Of a DNA stretch of 64,000 nt, positions 22,801-35,246 are shown piece by piece (positions within the stretch are counted from its first letter, which is position 1; each line of letters opens with the position of its first letter). A program made the position numbers and the translations under genes. Origin of the DNA: Diphasiastrum complanatum. Its lineage: Eukaryota > Streptophyta > Lycopodiopsida > Lycopodiales > Lycopodiaceae. The stretch lies in NCBI GenBank assembly GCA_029204225.1, contig CM055106.1, positions 34,692,361-34,756,360 of the forward strand, in the 5' to 3' direction. The notes beneath the pieces were generated by a model that worked only from the letters and a program-made list of their open reading frames with translations, was not told the DNA's origin and did no database searches.

Positions 22801-24086
22801 CTTCTACGCACCACTTTCCGATAGAATTGGAAAATAAATCTTCTCCTTCAACCACTCCTACATCCACACCATCTACATTCTTGTCATCCAATTCTCTTGC
22901 TACTTCCATGTCTCTTATATCATCCACACCATCCACCACAACTTCCATCATCAGAGTACCGCTGCCGTTGCCGCCTTACTTTACATCTTTCTGTTATTCC
23001 ACCATCTCACCATTCATCTCTTTTCAGACCTTGGTAGTCTTACTGAGGCAGCTAAAAGGTCATTATAGTGTCTTGAGGAGACCAACTACCACCTACATTG
23101 GTTGGTCAGCCAGAAAGAATATTTAAGAAAGTAGGTGAAGTTGCAAGAAAAGATAATAATAATAAAGAATCAAAGAGATCCAACTGAAAAGGCCAATACA
23201 AAAGAAAAGATTGAGAAGCAGACAAAATCTTGACAGAGTCTCAACAAATAACGGATCAAAGGAAAAGATGAAGACGACAGTGGACCTGTAGGACAAACTC
23301 AGCTCCACACCAAGTAATTGGTGATCAAAGCTCGACACTGCAAAGGTCTAAGACTACAACTGTAATATTGTCAATTCCTTCACCTTCTCACCAAGCTTCT
23401 CATCATGTTTCCCTACCATCATCAACCTATCCATCCCAATTTGTTTATACCACCAATTTCGTAACCCCTTGAAGACTGATAACCCAAGGTTTGTGCAACC
23501 TACCAATTGAAGGTTCTCCTCTTCTCGTCGAAACAAGAGTGTCGATGAGACTGGGACTTCGACTGGGAGAAAAACTGAGGAAACACCCAGAAGCAGAAAG
23601 AAAAATATAAAGAGTGCCAAGGTAATTGATGAATACTTGGCAAGACTTATGAGAAAATTGTCCGAGAAATAAAAAGGCAATTTGATGATCGAAAAGAGTT
23701 CAAAGATTTTTAGAGGACGATATGTTCAGATGATCAAGAACTGGTATACATACAAGCTTATACCAGTGGTTAGGCCTTATCTGGGACCTATTCCGTTGGG
23801 CAAAAAAATGAGATTCATCACATTCAAAGCCATCAAAAAGGAGATAGGCTACGAGAAGTCTCTTGATAAAAAGAAAGCCAGAAAAGACAAAAGAGAGACA
23901 CTCAGTTACGCAGGGCTATCTTGACAAGCCGTTGCAAATATTTAAGTTTTTGCCGAGAAGTGCGACGATATCGACAAATAAGTTCTTGGTTTTACGTAGG
24001 CAAATGCTAATCCATGCCTTTCCAAGAATCAAGCGTCAAAGTTGAGGCATTGCAGTGGGACCTGTAACACTATAGGGGGAGGATAA
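22801..24086 (+). other. Possible internal part of a decayed retroelement
   Basis: Contains Ser/Thr/Pro-rich and Lys-rich broken frames (22827-23126, 23682-23924) with no domain I recognise. It ends in a purine tract, TATAGGGGGAGGATAA (24071-24086), placed like a polypurine tract before the LTR-like sequence at 24087. I do not assign a function. Confidence 0.3.
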
Positions 24087-25080
24087 TGTTAGTTGATGCC
24101 ATGCCCCGAGGTGTCGATGCAGAATCTCTCCACTCAAAAGGGCTTCTAGTAGAGATGAAGTTGAGAGCTGAGTCTGAGAGCACGAGAGTTATTAGTACTA
24201 GGCTAAAATGTATAGTTGTGAGCCCCATGGTAATGCTTGAAAGATGGATAGCCATGTGGGAGCTAGCAAATTAGAGTATCCCAAGTTGAGTTATGTTTTT
24301 AATAAAGAGGCCTTTTATTATCAAGTAAGAGCTGGAAGCCAAATCTTTATAGATTGGGGTTCACTCAGTTGTAAGAGGTGGAGTCCAAAATATGATAGAA
24401 TTGGGTTCACCAGCTCGTGGGTATGGATAGAGGCCTCCTCCACGAGTTCCATAGCATGTGTTATGTACTGAAATGTTGTTGCTCTTTGAATTGAAAATAT
24501 TACTACTTGCATTTCCTTCCATGCTCCATCTTCATGCATATAGTTTGGGTACTAATGTATGAATGTGTTTGTCGTTCATTCTTCTCTTTTAAGGTTCGTT
24601 TGGGATTAGTATTAGGTAGATGTGTAGGGCTTGGAGGCTGATCCATCATTCCACTCAGTTCAGATGCTTCCCTTGGTAACAAGGGCATAGTTGGAGTATA
24701 GGGCCAAATGATATTATGTCTGTTATAAATAGTTGTACCAGCATGGAGAACTATCTTTGGTTCTCTTATTATACATGGAGAATTCATCTTTGTTGATTCT
24801 ATGTCCATCTCATGTCATTTTCTCATGTATCTTGAGTTTCTATGTGTAGAATGTTGATTTTCTTGTTGATCTTGATTCCACACGTGTGATGGACAGTAGG
24901 CTACTGTTATAGTACAGATTGTATTTTGATGTTGATATTCAGATCTTAGTAATCTTATGCAAGACTAGCATGTTAAAATTGTTGATTTCTACCTTCTAGC
25001 TAATTCTAGATGTGTTGATCAAATTGGCCCAAGATCGAAGATCCATCAAGTGCATTTTGGATCTTTAATTTTCACACATT
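24087..25080 (+). repeat. LTR-like sequence after a purine tract
   Basis: Starts TGTTAGTTGATGCC after a purine tract. Its last ~400 bp align with 27260-27665. Shared text includes 'ttctatgtccatctcatg', 'atcttgagtttctatgtgta', 'cttgattccacacgtgtg' and 'ccttctagct'. The right end is near 'attttcacac' (about 25078). The first halves do not match, so the two are related families or diverged LTRs rather than one pair. Confidence 0.5.
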
Positions 25081-25469
25081 CTTCTTAATATGGGCATCCA
25101 CAAATTTTCTCATTATGGAGTCAAATTTAATTTGAACAGTCCTATTGTGTCTGATCAGAATGACCTTTGGGAGTTCGTGCTTCCTCCAATTTACTCAGCA
25201 GATGCAATTGTAGAGGATGATATTGCCCTAGAATCTATGCCATCTTCTACAATAAAAAAAAGCTTTGAGTAGAATTCAATCATTCTCACAACACCAGTCA
25301 ATTAACATGTGTACTTGACTAGTAAACTAACCTCGTCTGAGAATGAGATAATGGGTATGCAGTTCAGGGTAAGGGGCAAACATCAATTTCAAGTTACTTT
25401 GTAATGCATGAATAGACTAATTTTTGTAAAAGACTTATATAACTATCAACATTCTTGTTCTTATTTTTC
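25081..25469. other. Unassigned stretch
   Basis: A 60-codon frame (25090-25272) shows no recognisable domain. It lies between an LTR-like sequence and the RT fossil; nothing else is visible. Confidence 0.35.
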
Positions 25470-26640
25470 TATTGGTTACCCAACTTGCATAGGAGGATGA
25501 GTGCAACCTCTAATTCAAAGAGCACAATAAATTTTTCATAGGCTAAATTTAACCTCTGCATAGGATGAATGCAACTTTTGATATAAGCTAAGCAATGTTG
25601 GGGCTTGATGATACATCGTACTCCCTCATGGTCTAGAATGAATTTCTTGCTAACCTCTTTTATAATTGGCATGTTTCATTGCAAATATGTCTATTTCTAG
25701 ATACAACCATTGCTCAACCTATCAGGATCCTTGCCCATCCTCTCAGGTGAGTGAGGAGATAGTGGATGGTTTCCTACCCACGTCAATGTGGATGCATCTT
25801 AGATGATAGAAAATATTCTAGAAATTGATAATGTGAAAGTGCAACCAGATTATCAATAAAATAGATGTCATCTACATATCGAAAGGTATTTTTGAATGCC
25901 CGTAAGTACTCAATTTTTCCACGTCTAAAAAGTCTTTTTATAAAATGTAATTCATAAAATGACAGATACCAACTACACCAAGTAGGGGAACAAGAAAAGC
26001 CCGTAGGTATACTACAAACTTGTCTCCAAGCTTTGTTTCCAAGCCTCACAATGCAGTGGTCAATCAATAAATCATTCCATTGGCAAAGTGATAATTTGTC
26101 CATATGAGTCCATTTTTCAATTGGTTTGTTTACCCACTTCCATTTACATTTCTCATGGTCAGGTTTCCATTTATAGGCAAGATATTCATTCTTGTTGAAT
26201 TTGAAAGCATACAAGATCAGCTTACATATAATAGTCTTAAGTCCATCTGGGCCATTAAGAGAGATGTTTTTTTAACATTTAGAAATGTTGGTACACCACA
26301 TATAAGTGATTTTACTTGGCACATTAAGATATAATTTAGTGGATGAGTTGCACTGCCAGAATAGGTTGGTATCCACATTTAGGTAACTTCGGTATCAATT
26401 TGCCTTAAGGCCTGCCCCCTCCATGAGGAGCGGAGACAGAATACCAAGAGCTCCAGAAAGAAATGTGGCCACCTTTGAAAAGTGATAGTCATGTGCATTC
26501 GTAATCCAACCGAAGAAATTTTTATGTCTTTAAAGGTACAAAGTAGAAAAGGTAATTCTTCTTTGTCTAAAAGGTAATCTGGCAATATACTAGAGAAGGT
26601 ATGCTTAGTAGTTGTCATAGCATTATCAATGTAATTGTTA
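25470..26640 (-). pseudogene. Fossil RT of Penelope-like or related type
   Basis: Minus-strand frames read, in order: 'LDKEELPFLLCTFKDI' (about 26575-26530); in the next frame 'NFFGWITNAHDYHFSKVAT' (about 26520-26460); 'YLNVPSKITYMWCTNISKC' (about 26340-26280); then one 143-codon frame (26214-25783) with 'WRQVCSIPTGFSCSPTWCS', 'YLSFYELHFIKRL' and catalytic 'FRYVDDIYFIDN'; then 'YLEIDIFAMKHANYKRG' (about 25710-25660). These fit RT fingers, motif A (its Asp apparently replaced by Asn), motif B, motif C (YVDD) and thumb. Motif B (GxPxGfxCSPxW) differs from copia (SIYGLKQ..), gypsy (LPFGL) and plant L1 LINEs (RQGDPLSP), and is closer to Penelope-like RTs. At least two frame shifts and several stops show it is dead. 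No endonuclease domain or element ends were found. The exact family is a judgement from motifs. Confidence 0.6.
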
Positions 26641-27012
26641 CCATTCTCTGAAAAAGGAGCAAAATCCGGACTAGATAATCTTTACAACGGCAAGATCCTA
26701 GCAAAGTATATACACATGAAACTAGGCCTTATCTATGCCATTCACATACAGATAGGTAGTAATCTAGTCACATTCATCAGTAGCATTCTTTAAATCTTTT
26801 ATGGTGGTGTTTTTGCCATGAAGCCATCTAGTTTTCTTTAAAATTGATGTAAGAAATAGTGAAGCATCCAATGTAGACACTATTCTCTATATCAATTATG
26901 GAAGTTACTATAAAACCATAGAAAGTAGGTTTATACTTAGTATGGAAATCATTCTTAAGGTGGATCAAAGTAGTGTGGTTAAATCTATGCTAAAACTAGT
27001 TGAAGAGGGAGT
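26641..27012. other. Possible upstream part of RT fossil, unassigned
   Basis: Minus-strand text such as 'YLYVNGIDKA' is weakly compatible with RT N-terminal sequence but too broken to call. The right end has the purine-rich 'gttgaagagggagtg' just before the LTR-like sequence at 27013. Confidence 0.3.
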
Positions 27013-27665
27013 GTGAAAATTGTCAACTAGTTTCAACATTTCATTTGGCAATTTTGGAGGCCAAAATGAATCTCAACTTAGAGATAATTTCATATTTGTC
27101 AATAAGGACCTAAATAGTGATTTTACTATTTGACAAGTAGATAAGTGGATGAGGTCGAGTTTGGACCCATTCTAATTGGCTAATTTTGGTACATTGCATC
27201 TAGACTAGAATTTCTAGGTTTTTGGACAAGTACCTAGAAGTTGCCATTTTAGGGCACACTTAAGGAAAGTGGCAAAATGACATTATGGATTCTATAAGTA
27301 GTTGTACCTGCAAGGAAAAATAATTATCAAAGTTTTTTTTTCTTTGTGGAGATCTCATCTCTTGTGTTTCTATGTCCATCTCATGTGTTTCTCTCTTGAT
27401 ATCTTGAGTTTCTATGTGTAGACTGTTGTTTTTATGGTAGATCTTGATTCCACACGTGTGAAGTACAGTACTGTACTGCTGCTATATGAAAAGGGATAGT
27501 ACTAAGTCATATCTAAGTGTTTAGGATCAGATTTTTGTGCATTTCTAAGTTCTAGCATGCATAACGTAGTGATTTCTATCTTCTAGCTATTTCTAGATGT
27601 GCAACCAAATTTGGCCAAAGATCTTGTTGATCCACTAACGTGTTTTGGATCTGTATTTTTTCCAC
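27013..27665 (+). repeat. LTR-like sequence upstream of copia gag
   Basis: Starts 'tgaaaattgtcaactag' after a purine tract and ends near 'ttttttccaca'. Its second half aligns with 24660-25080. A copia gag begins about 210 bp downstream, so it may be that element's 5' LTR. Yet the purine tract on its left would make it a 3' LTR of something else, which may mean a tandem or recombined arrangement. Confidence 0.45.
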
Positions 27666-27874
27666 AATTGTCAAAAATGGCAGTTTGGTAATAATTGCGA
27701 TTTTCAGGCTTAAGGACAGTTTTGAGCCATTTTGAGGCGAAATACTTCAAATTGGCATAACTTTCTATCCATAGTTTGAATTGAAAGTTAGTTTGAGATG
27801 TCATTTGTCAATTTTGCAGCAAATTTTCCATTTTTGTAGTCATTTTTGAGATCTTAACTCATCTAAGTGCAGTA

Positions 27875-29076
27875 ATGGCAACTCTAAGTGAGAGCGTCCT
27901 CAATGAGTCAAGCAAATTGGAAGGAGCCGACATCTATGCAGTTTGGAAATTCAAATTGAAGAACATTTTGATGGAAAAGGAGCATGGGAGATCGTGACAG
28001 GTGAGAAGACAAGGCCATTAATTAAAGAAGATCAGCGGGCCTTTTACAAGAAAAAATGGAAAGCATAGAATGTCTTTAACTCATCAATTAGAGATGCAAT
28101 CATTCCCTACATTTCGGATTTAGAAGGACCGAAAGAGACTTGGGATACGTTGAAGGCATTGTTCGAAACCACAAACACATTTTGAGTGCTATTTCTGAAG
28201 AATAAGCTGCATACATTATGAATGGATGGTGGTGGATCACCTAATGAAGGTAAAGGAGATCGGTGATCAATTTGTTGCCATTGGAGAGTGAGTATAGAAT
28301 CTGAGATCGTGCAATTGACATTGAACAACTTGAGTGAGCCACATCAAATGTTTGTGACCAGTATAGCCACACGGGAGAATTTACCAACCTATGAGAAATT
28401 AGGTGGATTGCTTTTGCAGGAAGAACAACGTGAAGAGAATTTGAGTCATTACAACAAGGGATTTGATCAAGCTCTTACAGTCAGAGGACGTGGTGGCAGA
28501 GTTGGTTGTAAAAGACACCAATCGAGAGGTGGAAACTCAAATCATGGATTTTTCCAACACTTTCAAGAACAATCCAATAATGGTCCAAATCGAGACAATT
28601 GGCATCAAGGTCGAGGTCAAGGACGTGGCAATCCAAGGTAGAAGAAACCTGGGAATTGTCGATATTGCAACAAACTTGGTCATTGGGAGCATGAGTGCTT
28701 CAAGAAACAAAAAGAATTAGCACAATGGAAAGGCAAATGGCAGGTAGGCAATTATGCTGATCAACATCAATTTGATGATGATCAATACGAGGATGATGCA
28801 GGTGAGAGTTCAAATCTGTTCATTATGGCACTAATGACAAGTGATGAAGCCAAAAATATTGGGTACATCGATAGTGGAGCATCCAAGCACATGACTTCAA
28901 GAAAGGATTGGTTTTCAAAATTCAAAAAAATCCATAATGATAATGAAGTTGGACAAGGCGATGGGCAATTTTTACCTGTCAAAGGATTTGGAGTGGTACC
29001 GTTGCACGTGTCGAATAAGACCATAGAACCTCTTTTGTGTTGTTGTAAGGGCCTTGTATTCGACCTCACAAGATGA
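27875..29076 (+). pseudogene. Ty1-copia gag and protease remnant
   Basis: The ATG at 27875 opens 'MATLSESVLNESSKLEGAD', then 'VWKFKLKNILMEKE', the copia gag start. Broken frames continue through 'NNLSEPHQMFVTSIATRENL' (28324 on) and an Arg/Gly-rich stretch to a zinc knuckle, 'CRYCNKLGHWEHEC' (about 28657-28700). The protease active site is '[11 protein letters not shown]' (about 28864-28896). Several stops and frame shifts occur. The sequence ends near 29076, where an opposite-strand copia fragment begins, so integrase and RT are missing. Confidence 0.85.
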
Positions 29077-29671
29077 TCATGAGATAGTGTCTTGTTTCTT
29101 GGATAGCCAAGATACAAGATTTTCTCCAAGAAAGATAGTATAGGCACTTGTGGATTTTCTATCCACCTTGTCACTTGTAAAATCCAAGTCCAAGTAGGCA
29201 ACCATTGATAAATCCTCACTTTTGTAGGATAATCCACAATCAGATGTAGAGGATACAAATCTCAAGACTCTCTTGGCCGATTTCCAATGATAGATTTTTG
29301 GATCTTGCATGAATTTAGCCAAATTGGGCCTAGTGATAGTCAACCAAATCAAGGAGCCAACAAGACTCCTAAAAAAGGGTGATGTCCTCGAAGGATTTTC
29401 ATCTCCCTTATTAGGATCTTTTACAATATGCTCCGTAGGTGTATCTACACTCTTACAATTTTCGATATGAAACTTTTTGAGCATTGAAAGAGCATATCTA
29501 GATTAATTAACAAAAGCATGATCATGACATAGATATATATTAACTTCATGAAACTTCCAGATAAGATGATGTCATCTACATAGATGATGAGAATGAAAAG
29601 ATCACTATTTACAAACTTTATGTACATAGATGGATCATAGTCACTTAGAACAAATCCAAGTGAGATGAGAC
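29077..29671 (-). pseudogene. Old copia element, RT/RNase H piece
   Basis: Minus-strand frames carry 'SLISLGFVLSDYDPSMY', 'IIYVDDIILSG' (RT catalytic YVDD), 'MLKKFHIENCKSVDTPTE', 'SLVGSLIWLTITRPNLA' and RNase H 'VAYLDLDFTSDKVDRKSTSA'. It stops at 'VSWLSKKQDTIS', so the RNase H end is lost at the junction with the copia gag remnant. The left side of a plus-strand copia begins at about 29670 inside its RT. It is one of three pieces of the same minus-strand element, with 35796-36669 and 43573-44040. Confidence 0.82.
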
Positions 29672-31153
29672 TATTGGAAATTAAGCCCACAGTTGCCTCC
29701 TTGGTGAATCATAACTTAGACAACCAATAACTTGGACTTCCGGCTAATCGCCAGCAAAGGGTAACCAATCCCATTATAATTTTTAAGTTCAGATGTTAAA
29801 GTTTAATGGCTTGAAGTCATTGAAGACTTGGCCATCTTCAAGGACTTCCACAAAACTTGCATTTAGAACAAGTTTGCAGATTTACATTATTTTTGAGTAG
29901 TCTGCAGAAAATACACTAAGTGTCACAGTTCGTATTTTTCGCACTTTTTTCGAAAATTGCAACACTTACCTTCGACTTTTTCTGTTCAACTATTTTGAAG
30001 AAGTCACCTTGTTCATAGTTCAACAATTTAACTATTTTCAAACACCTTCGCCCCTTTTCACATTTTTTCGAAAAATGCGAAGAGAGAAAATTTCAAGAGG
30101 TCTTCTATTTTTAAGAGTTAAACTGTTAAAGACACCTTCACCAAGTTTTTAAGGGCACCTTCGACTTTCCCGAGAAGAGCAAAAGAGTTGAACTGTTAAA
30201 GAGATCTTCGCTTTTTCTGAGGGCACCTTCAACTTTCTAAGGGCGCCTTAAAATTATTTAGGACACCTTCGGCTTTTTTTGCAAAAACCTGAAGAGAGAC
30301 AAAAATGTTGAAGGTCATCTAAAATGAACGAGGAACGTTCCCAGCCACTTTACATAATTTGTGAAGTGAGAGAAAACCACTTCACGTAAAATGCGAAGTG
30401 AGAGATTTTGCGACGTCCTCGTCCATGTCAACGATACTGATTTGTTGACCGTCAAATACAATATGTATAGTTGTCACAGAAGCCATATACTTCCGAGTAC
30501 AACAGCCTTTTCCAATTAGGTGACAAACATTCAATGTAATTAATACACGGATGAAATCTATAAATAGATCATCCAGGCACAGATTAGTGTTGCTCCGTCC
30601 ATGAGACGTATTATTTGAGCCTCCCAATTACGTTGTCAATTTTTTGTTGTAATTGCTATTTGTATTGTGCTTCAGTGTAATATAGCAGCAGCACGTTTTT
30701 ATATGTGTACAATGTAGATGAATGCTTGTTGTGATTGAATGCACTTTCATTGTTGTTTGATCGTGCTTGTATACTCACTCTGATCAGAACATGAACATCT
30801 ATGCTCCTCAGTTTTTGATCAGATGATGGCTGTCTTTGACGCCTGAGGAACTCGCGATATCATACTGCTCTTCCATTTATTTCAGAACTATACTTCACAT
30901 TGAATCTGATTTCAGTAGTATCACACACAAACCATCTCTAATCTCTTCGGTGGACTATACTCTTGTTTTAGAGTATGAATTATTTTTAAGACCCTGTTGG
31001 GCAATCAGAACGCATAATGCTGTAATTATCTTTAGCATAAGTTGTCTATTAGACTGTTTTTGCACCTAGCAGCTGATTAGAATGGGAGAGCTGTTCCGCA
31101 ATATTCCTGCCCTCTTCTCCGTTTTCGTTCTTCCTATCTCTCTTGCCCCATCA
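29670..31153 (+). repeat. 5' LTR of plus-strand copia
   Basis: About 1.48 kb from 'ctattggaaattaag' to 'gccccatca', just before the primer site. It contains a TATA box 'ctataaatagatc' (about 30557-30569) and repeats of 'aagggcaccttc'. The start matches the 3' LTR at 35245. The exact first base is uncertain by a few positions. Confidence 0.75.
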
Positions 31154-31156
31154 GAT

Positions 31157-31170
31157 TGGTATCAGAGCGT
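31157..31170 (+). promoter_or_regulatory. Primer-binding site, plus-strand copia
   Basis: TGGTATCAGAGCGT follows the LTR end by three bases and matches initiator tRNA-Met. Confidence 0.85.
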
Positions 31171-31220
31171 AGCTCAAATAAACCGAGAGATTAAGTTTGT
31201 TCTATTTGTATATTGTTATC

Positions 31221-31925
31221 ATGTCTCATATAGGTAGCTCTTCATCTTCATCACTCAGTGAAGCTAGAGTCATTGACAAGTTCAATGGTTCTAACTTCTA
31301 CATTTGGAAGTTGAAACTTAGAATGATGTTGATAGATAGACATCTTTGGGATGTAGTAGAAGGTGCAGACCGAAAACCAGAAGATGGTGATCAAGCAAAG
31401 GCCTGGAGGATCAAAGATCAAAAGGCCTTAGCATGTGCTACACTCAATCTGGCCGACTCCCAGATATCTCGTGTTACCACGTGCAAAACCTCTAAGGAAG
31501 CACTGGACTTGTTATCAAGTCTCTATGAGACTCACAATGTAACCACGAGATTACATCTTAAAGGGAAGTTCTTTACCCTTAGCATGTCTGATTCTACTAC
31601 CATCACTTCCCACATCAACAGCTTCAAGTCCCTGTTAGATCAATTATCAACTGTAGGATGTTCTATTCAAGATGATGATGTCGTTATGACCTTGCTTTCT
31701 TCTCTTCCAAAGTCCTATGAGCACGTTGTGGTGATGATCTCCACACAACCGGACCTCACCCTTCAAAAGGTGATTGGTCATCTTCTTCAAGAAGAAATAC
31801 GGAGAAAGACTAGCAGCCTGTCCATCAAAGACAAATCCATGGCTCTATACACCAAGAAGAAAGATCATTCCAAGGGCAAGATTCAGGTGCAACAGCAACA
31901 ACAGAAGCCTCACGCTCAGACTTAG
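31221..31925 (+). pseudogene. Copia gag
   Basis: An open frame of about 235 codons from MSHIGSSSSSSLSEARVIDK. It has the copia gag signature 'FNGSNFYIWKLKLRMML' and the UBN2-type central region 'LSSLYETHNVTTRLHLKGKF'. It ends at a stop after Lys/Gln-rich sequence. Just downstream, in a broken frame, the zinc knuckle has decayed: one Cys reads Tyr and the last Cys reads Ser in 'YSYCKRANHDIKES'. An upstream in-frame ATG (31197) is possible, but the ATG at 31221 fits the family start. Confidence 0.85.
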
Positions 31926-32081
31926 CATGGTGGATCGCGGAAGAAGCTCTTCTACAGTTATTGCAAAAGAGCTAATCACGACATCAAGGAATCGAAGATC
32001 TACAATGAGGCAAAGAAGCAGCAACCACAGTAGCAGCCAGACTCCTCCAACGCGGCGGACTTCAAGGAGCAAGACACACAT

Positions 32082-35080
32082 TTGTTAATGGCTTACAACA
32101 GTAGCGAAGACTGTGATAGATGGTACCTAGACAATGGTGCTACCCAACACATGAACTCTCGCAAGGAATGGTTTACGGAGTACACAGCTTACAACAGAGT
32201 CCAATTTATCTACCTCAGAGATTCTAGCACCATACACGTGAAAGACAAAGGAGCAGTGAAGATCAGCTTCAACAACGATCTGTCCATTTGTGTTCCTAAC
32301 ATCCTTCATGTTCCTCAGTTGTCAAAGAACCTGTTATCAGTCTCTAAGATAACTGATGAGGGCTACACTGTTACTTTCTCATCTGAGCAGTGTACAATAC
32401 TCGAGGAAGATACTCCTCTGACTACATGCACTAGAGTCGAAACCTTTATGTACTCTCTAATTCAGTTGCATTAGCTAGTATCTCTAATGAAAATGTGAAC
32501 AACAATGCTGTTCTATGGCATAGTCGATTTGGACACGTGAATACAAGATCACTTTCTTATATGCTTTGTAATAATTTAGTTGATGGATTGAATTTCTCGT
32601 CTTCATTAGATAGGAAATCTTTCTTTTGTGAATCACGCATCTATGGGAAGCACTCTAGAAGCAAGTTTCAAAAATCACATTCCATCAAATCAAAGCATGT
32701 ATTCGATCTTGTACGTAGCAATCTCTGTGGTCCAATGCCAACTCCATCCTTCGGAGATACAATCTATTTTATCACTTTCATAGATGATTACTCCAAATGG
32801 TCTACAGTCATGTTCATTAAGCACAAATAATAAGCTTCAAGAGATTCAAGGCCATGGTTGAGACACAAATGTCTAGGAAAGTGAAGGCCCTCTAGATTGA
32901 TGGTGGCGGCGAATACATCTCCAACGAGATGTCCAACTACTTGGCTGAACATGGCATCAAAAGATAGTTCACCACTTCCTATTCACCTCAACATAACGGG
33001 ATTGCAGAGAGGAAGAACCGAACTCTTCTCAACTCAGCCAGATCAATGCTACATCAAGCACACCTACCTCCGAAGTTCTGGGCAGAAGCTACTACCATAG
33101 CCTGTTACGTGCAGAATAGATCCAGCCTCAAAGCCATCAACAACAAAACTTCTTATGAAGTTTGGCATGGGCACAAGCCCAGTGTTAGCCATCTAAAAAT
33201 CTTTGGTTGTATATGTTTTGTTCACATCCCTAAACAACTTAGGAAGAAGCTAGATCACAAGACAAATAAATGTATTTTCATTGGCTATCCTGATGAACAT
33301 AAAGCTTATAAAGTTTATGATCCATCCACCAATGTAGTGTTTGTCTCTAGGGATGTAATATTTCAAGAACATGCATATTATAATTTCAAATAGCCATTGA
33401 TAGATGATGCTATGTTATTTCATCCTATTCTACGTAGCATTCAACCTTCCAACGTTGATGATTCTTCTACAGAACCTGTAGCTACAGCTACAGAAGCTGA
33501 GCAGTAGACAATACTTGTCACCAGACCAGACCAAGCAAGCTTGAGCAGATCTGGAGAAGTTCAAGAAGAAGAATTAGTGCATCCTGGTCAACCCAATGTC
33601 TGTAGATCCTCACAGACTCGGATAGTTCCTGAGAGGTATGCATCTCAATCATTATGGACTTCATCAAAAGAACTAGAGAGCCCACCCGAAGCAATTAACT
33701 CCAAGGATGCTGTGAAGTGGCAAGAAGCTATGGAAGCGAGTATAACTCACTTTTGACAAATCAGACTTGGACGTCGGTTGACTTCTCCACTCAGAAGAGA
33801 GTTATCGACAATAAGTGGATCTTCAAGAAGAAGATCAACTATGATGGTTCCATTGCTAAATGGAAAGCACGGCTGGTGGCTAAAGGATTCACCCAAGTGC
33901 AAGGAGTGGAGTACCAAGAAATTTTCAGTCTTGTCATCAAGATGCAGTCAATCAGGACTTTGATTGCGTTAGCAACCACGGAAGACCTCGAAATGCACCA
34001 AATGGATGTCAAGGCAACATTTCTCAACGACAATGTCGAAGAGGAGTTGTACACCTTCCAACCGGAAGGATTCGAAGTCAAAGACCAAGATCACAAAGTT
34101 TGCAAGCTGCACAAAGCAATCTACGGTCTGAAACATGCCGCAAGGGCATGGTTCGATAGAATCAACTCTTATCTCATTTAATTGGGATTTGCAAACAATT
34201 CAGCCGACTGTAATGTTTATTCAAAGCAGATAGACACCAATTTAGTTCCCATAGCTCTTTACATAGATGATGCATTTATTCTGTCTAACGACACTTCTCT
34301 ACTGCACACTACTAAGAGTGATCTATCAAAGGAATTTGACATGACTCATTTAGGAGCTGTCAATTCTTTGCTAGGAATTCACATTACTAGAAATAGGCTT
34401 CAGAAGAAGATCTATCTTAGCCAGCAGACATATCTAAAAGGCATTTTAGAAAAATTTTATATGTCTGATTGCAAACCCATTGATACTCCAATGGATTCAA
34501 GTATAGTATTGACTAAACTTTCTTGTGTTGAGACTGATAGTGAAGTACTCAACTTAGCAAAGTACCCTTATCATTCACTAATCGGATCTTTAATGTATGC
34601 AATGCAGTGTACTAGACCAGATTTAGCATACACTATTAGCACGTTAAGTCAATTCATGTCTAATCCCAGAATCTCTCATTGGAAAGCATTGAAGAGAGTG
34701 ATGAGATATATTCAGGGAAGTTTAGATCACATCTTATGTTGCGATGGAAATGCTATCAACCCACTTGTCCTGTGATGCCATTCCGACTCAGATTATGCAG
34801 GAACAGTCTCTACTAGAAAATCTACCTCCAAGTTCTGTTTCTATCTAGCAGGGGGACCGATTTCGTGGAACTCAAGGAAGCAAAAATCAATCGCGCTTTC
34901 TTCGACAGAGGCAGAATACATCACAGCATGTCAAGCTTCAAAAGAAGCTATATGGATCAGGTTGTTACTTCACGACTTACATCACACTCAGTTTAATGCT
35001 ACCACTATTCTGTGTGACAACATGAGCTGTATTACACTGTCACTGAATCCTAGATTTGATGGCAAATCCAAGCACACATT
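32082..35080 (+). pseudogene. Copia pol: protease to RNase H, broken
   Basis: Pieces in order: protease 'WYLDNGATQHMNS' (Asn replaces the usual Ser of DSG); GAG-pre-integrase 'LWHSRFGHVNTRSLSYM' (about 32514); integrase 'FITFIDDYSKWSTVMF' (about 32774) and, in other frames, 'YSPQHNGIAERKNR'-type sequence near 32980; 'KIFGCICFVHIPKQLRK' (about 33200); RT 'NKWIFKKKINYDGS', '[18 protein letters not shown]' and 'ALYIDDAFIL' (about 34256); and RNase H 'SLIGSLMYAMQCTRPDLAY' (about 34580), then frame-broken sequence to about 35080. Stops occur at about 32473, 32828, 33392, 33755 and 34180, plus shifts. No functional product is expected. Confidence 0.88.
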
Positions 35081-35237
35081 TGGGAGAAAGTTTTCTCAGG
35101 GCAAGTGATCCTTCAATACTGCTCCACAACGGAAATGGTCGCAGACATCTTTACCAAAGCGCTTCCCAAGATCAAGCATCAGAAGTTCTTCAGCATGCTG
35201 AACCTAACGAAGATACCAAGGCACCAACCGTAACCTT

Positions 35238-35246
35238 AAGGGGGAC
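35238..35246 (+). promoter_or_regulatory. Polypurine tract, plus-strand copia
   Basis: AAGGGGGA directly precedes the 3' LTR and would prime second-strand synthesis. Confidence 0.75.

Noticed and set aside
24087..27665. The two LTR-like sequences as the terminal repeats of the RT fossil
   Set aside because: Their upstream halves do not match, the fossil is on the opposite strand, and the second is followed by a copia gag, so a direct link is not supported.
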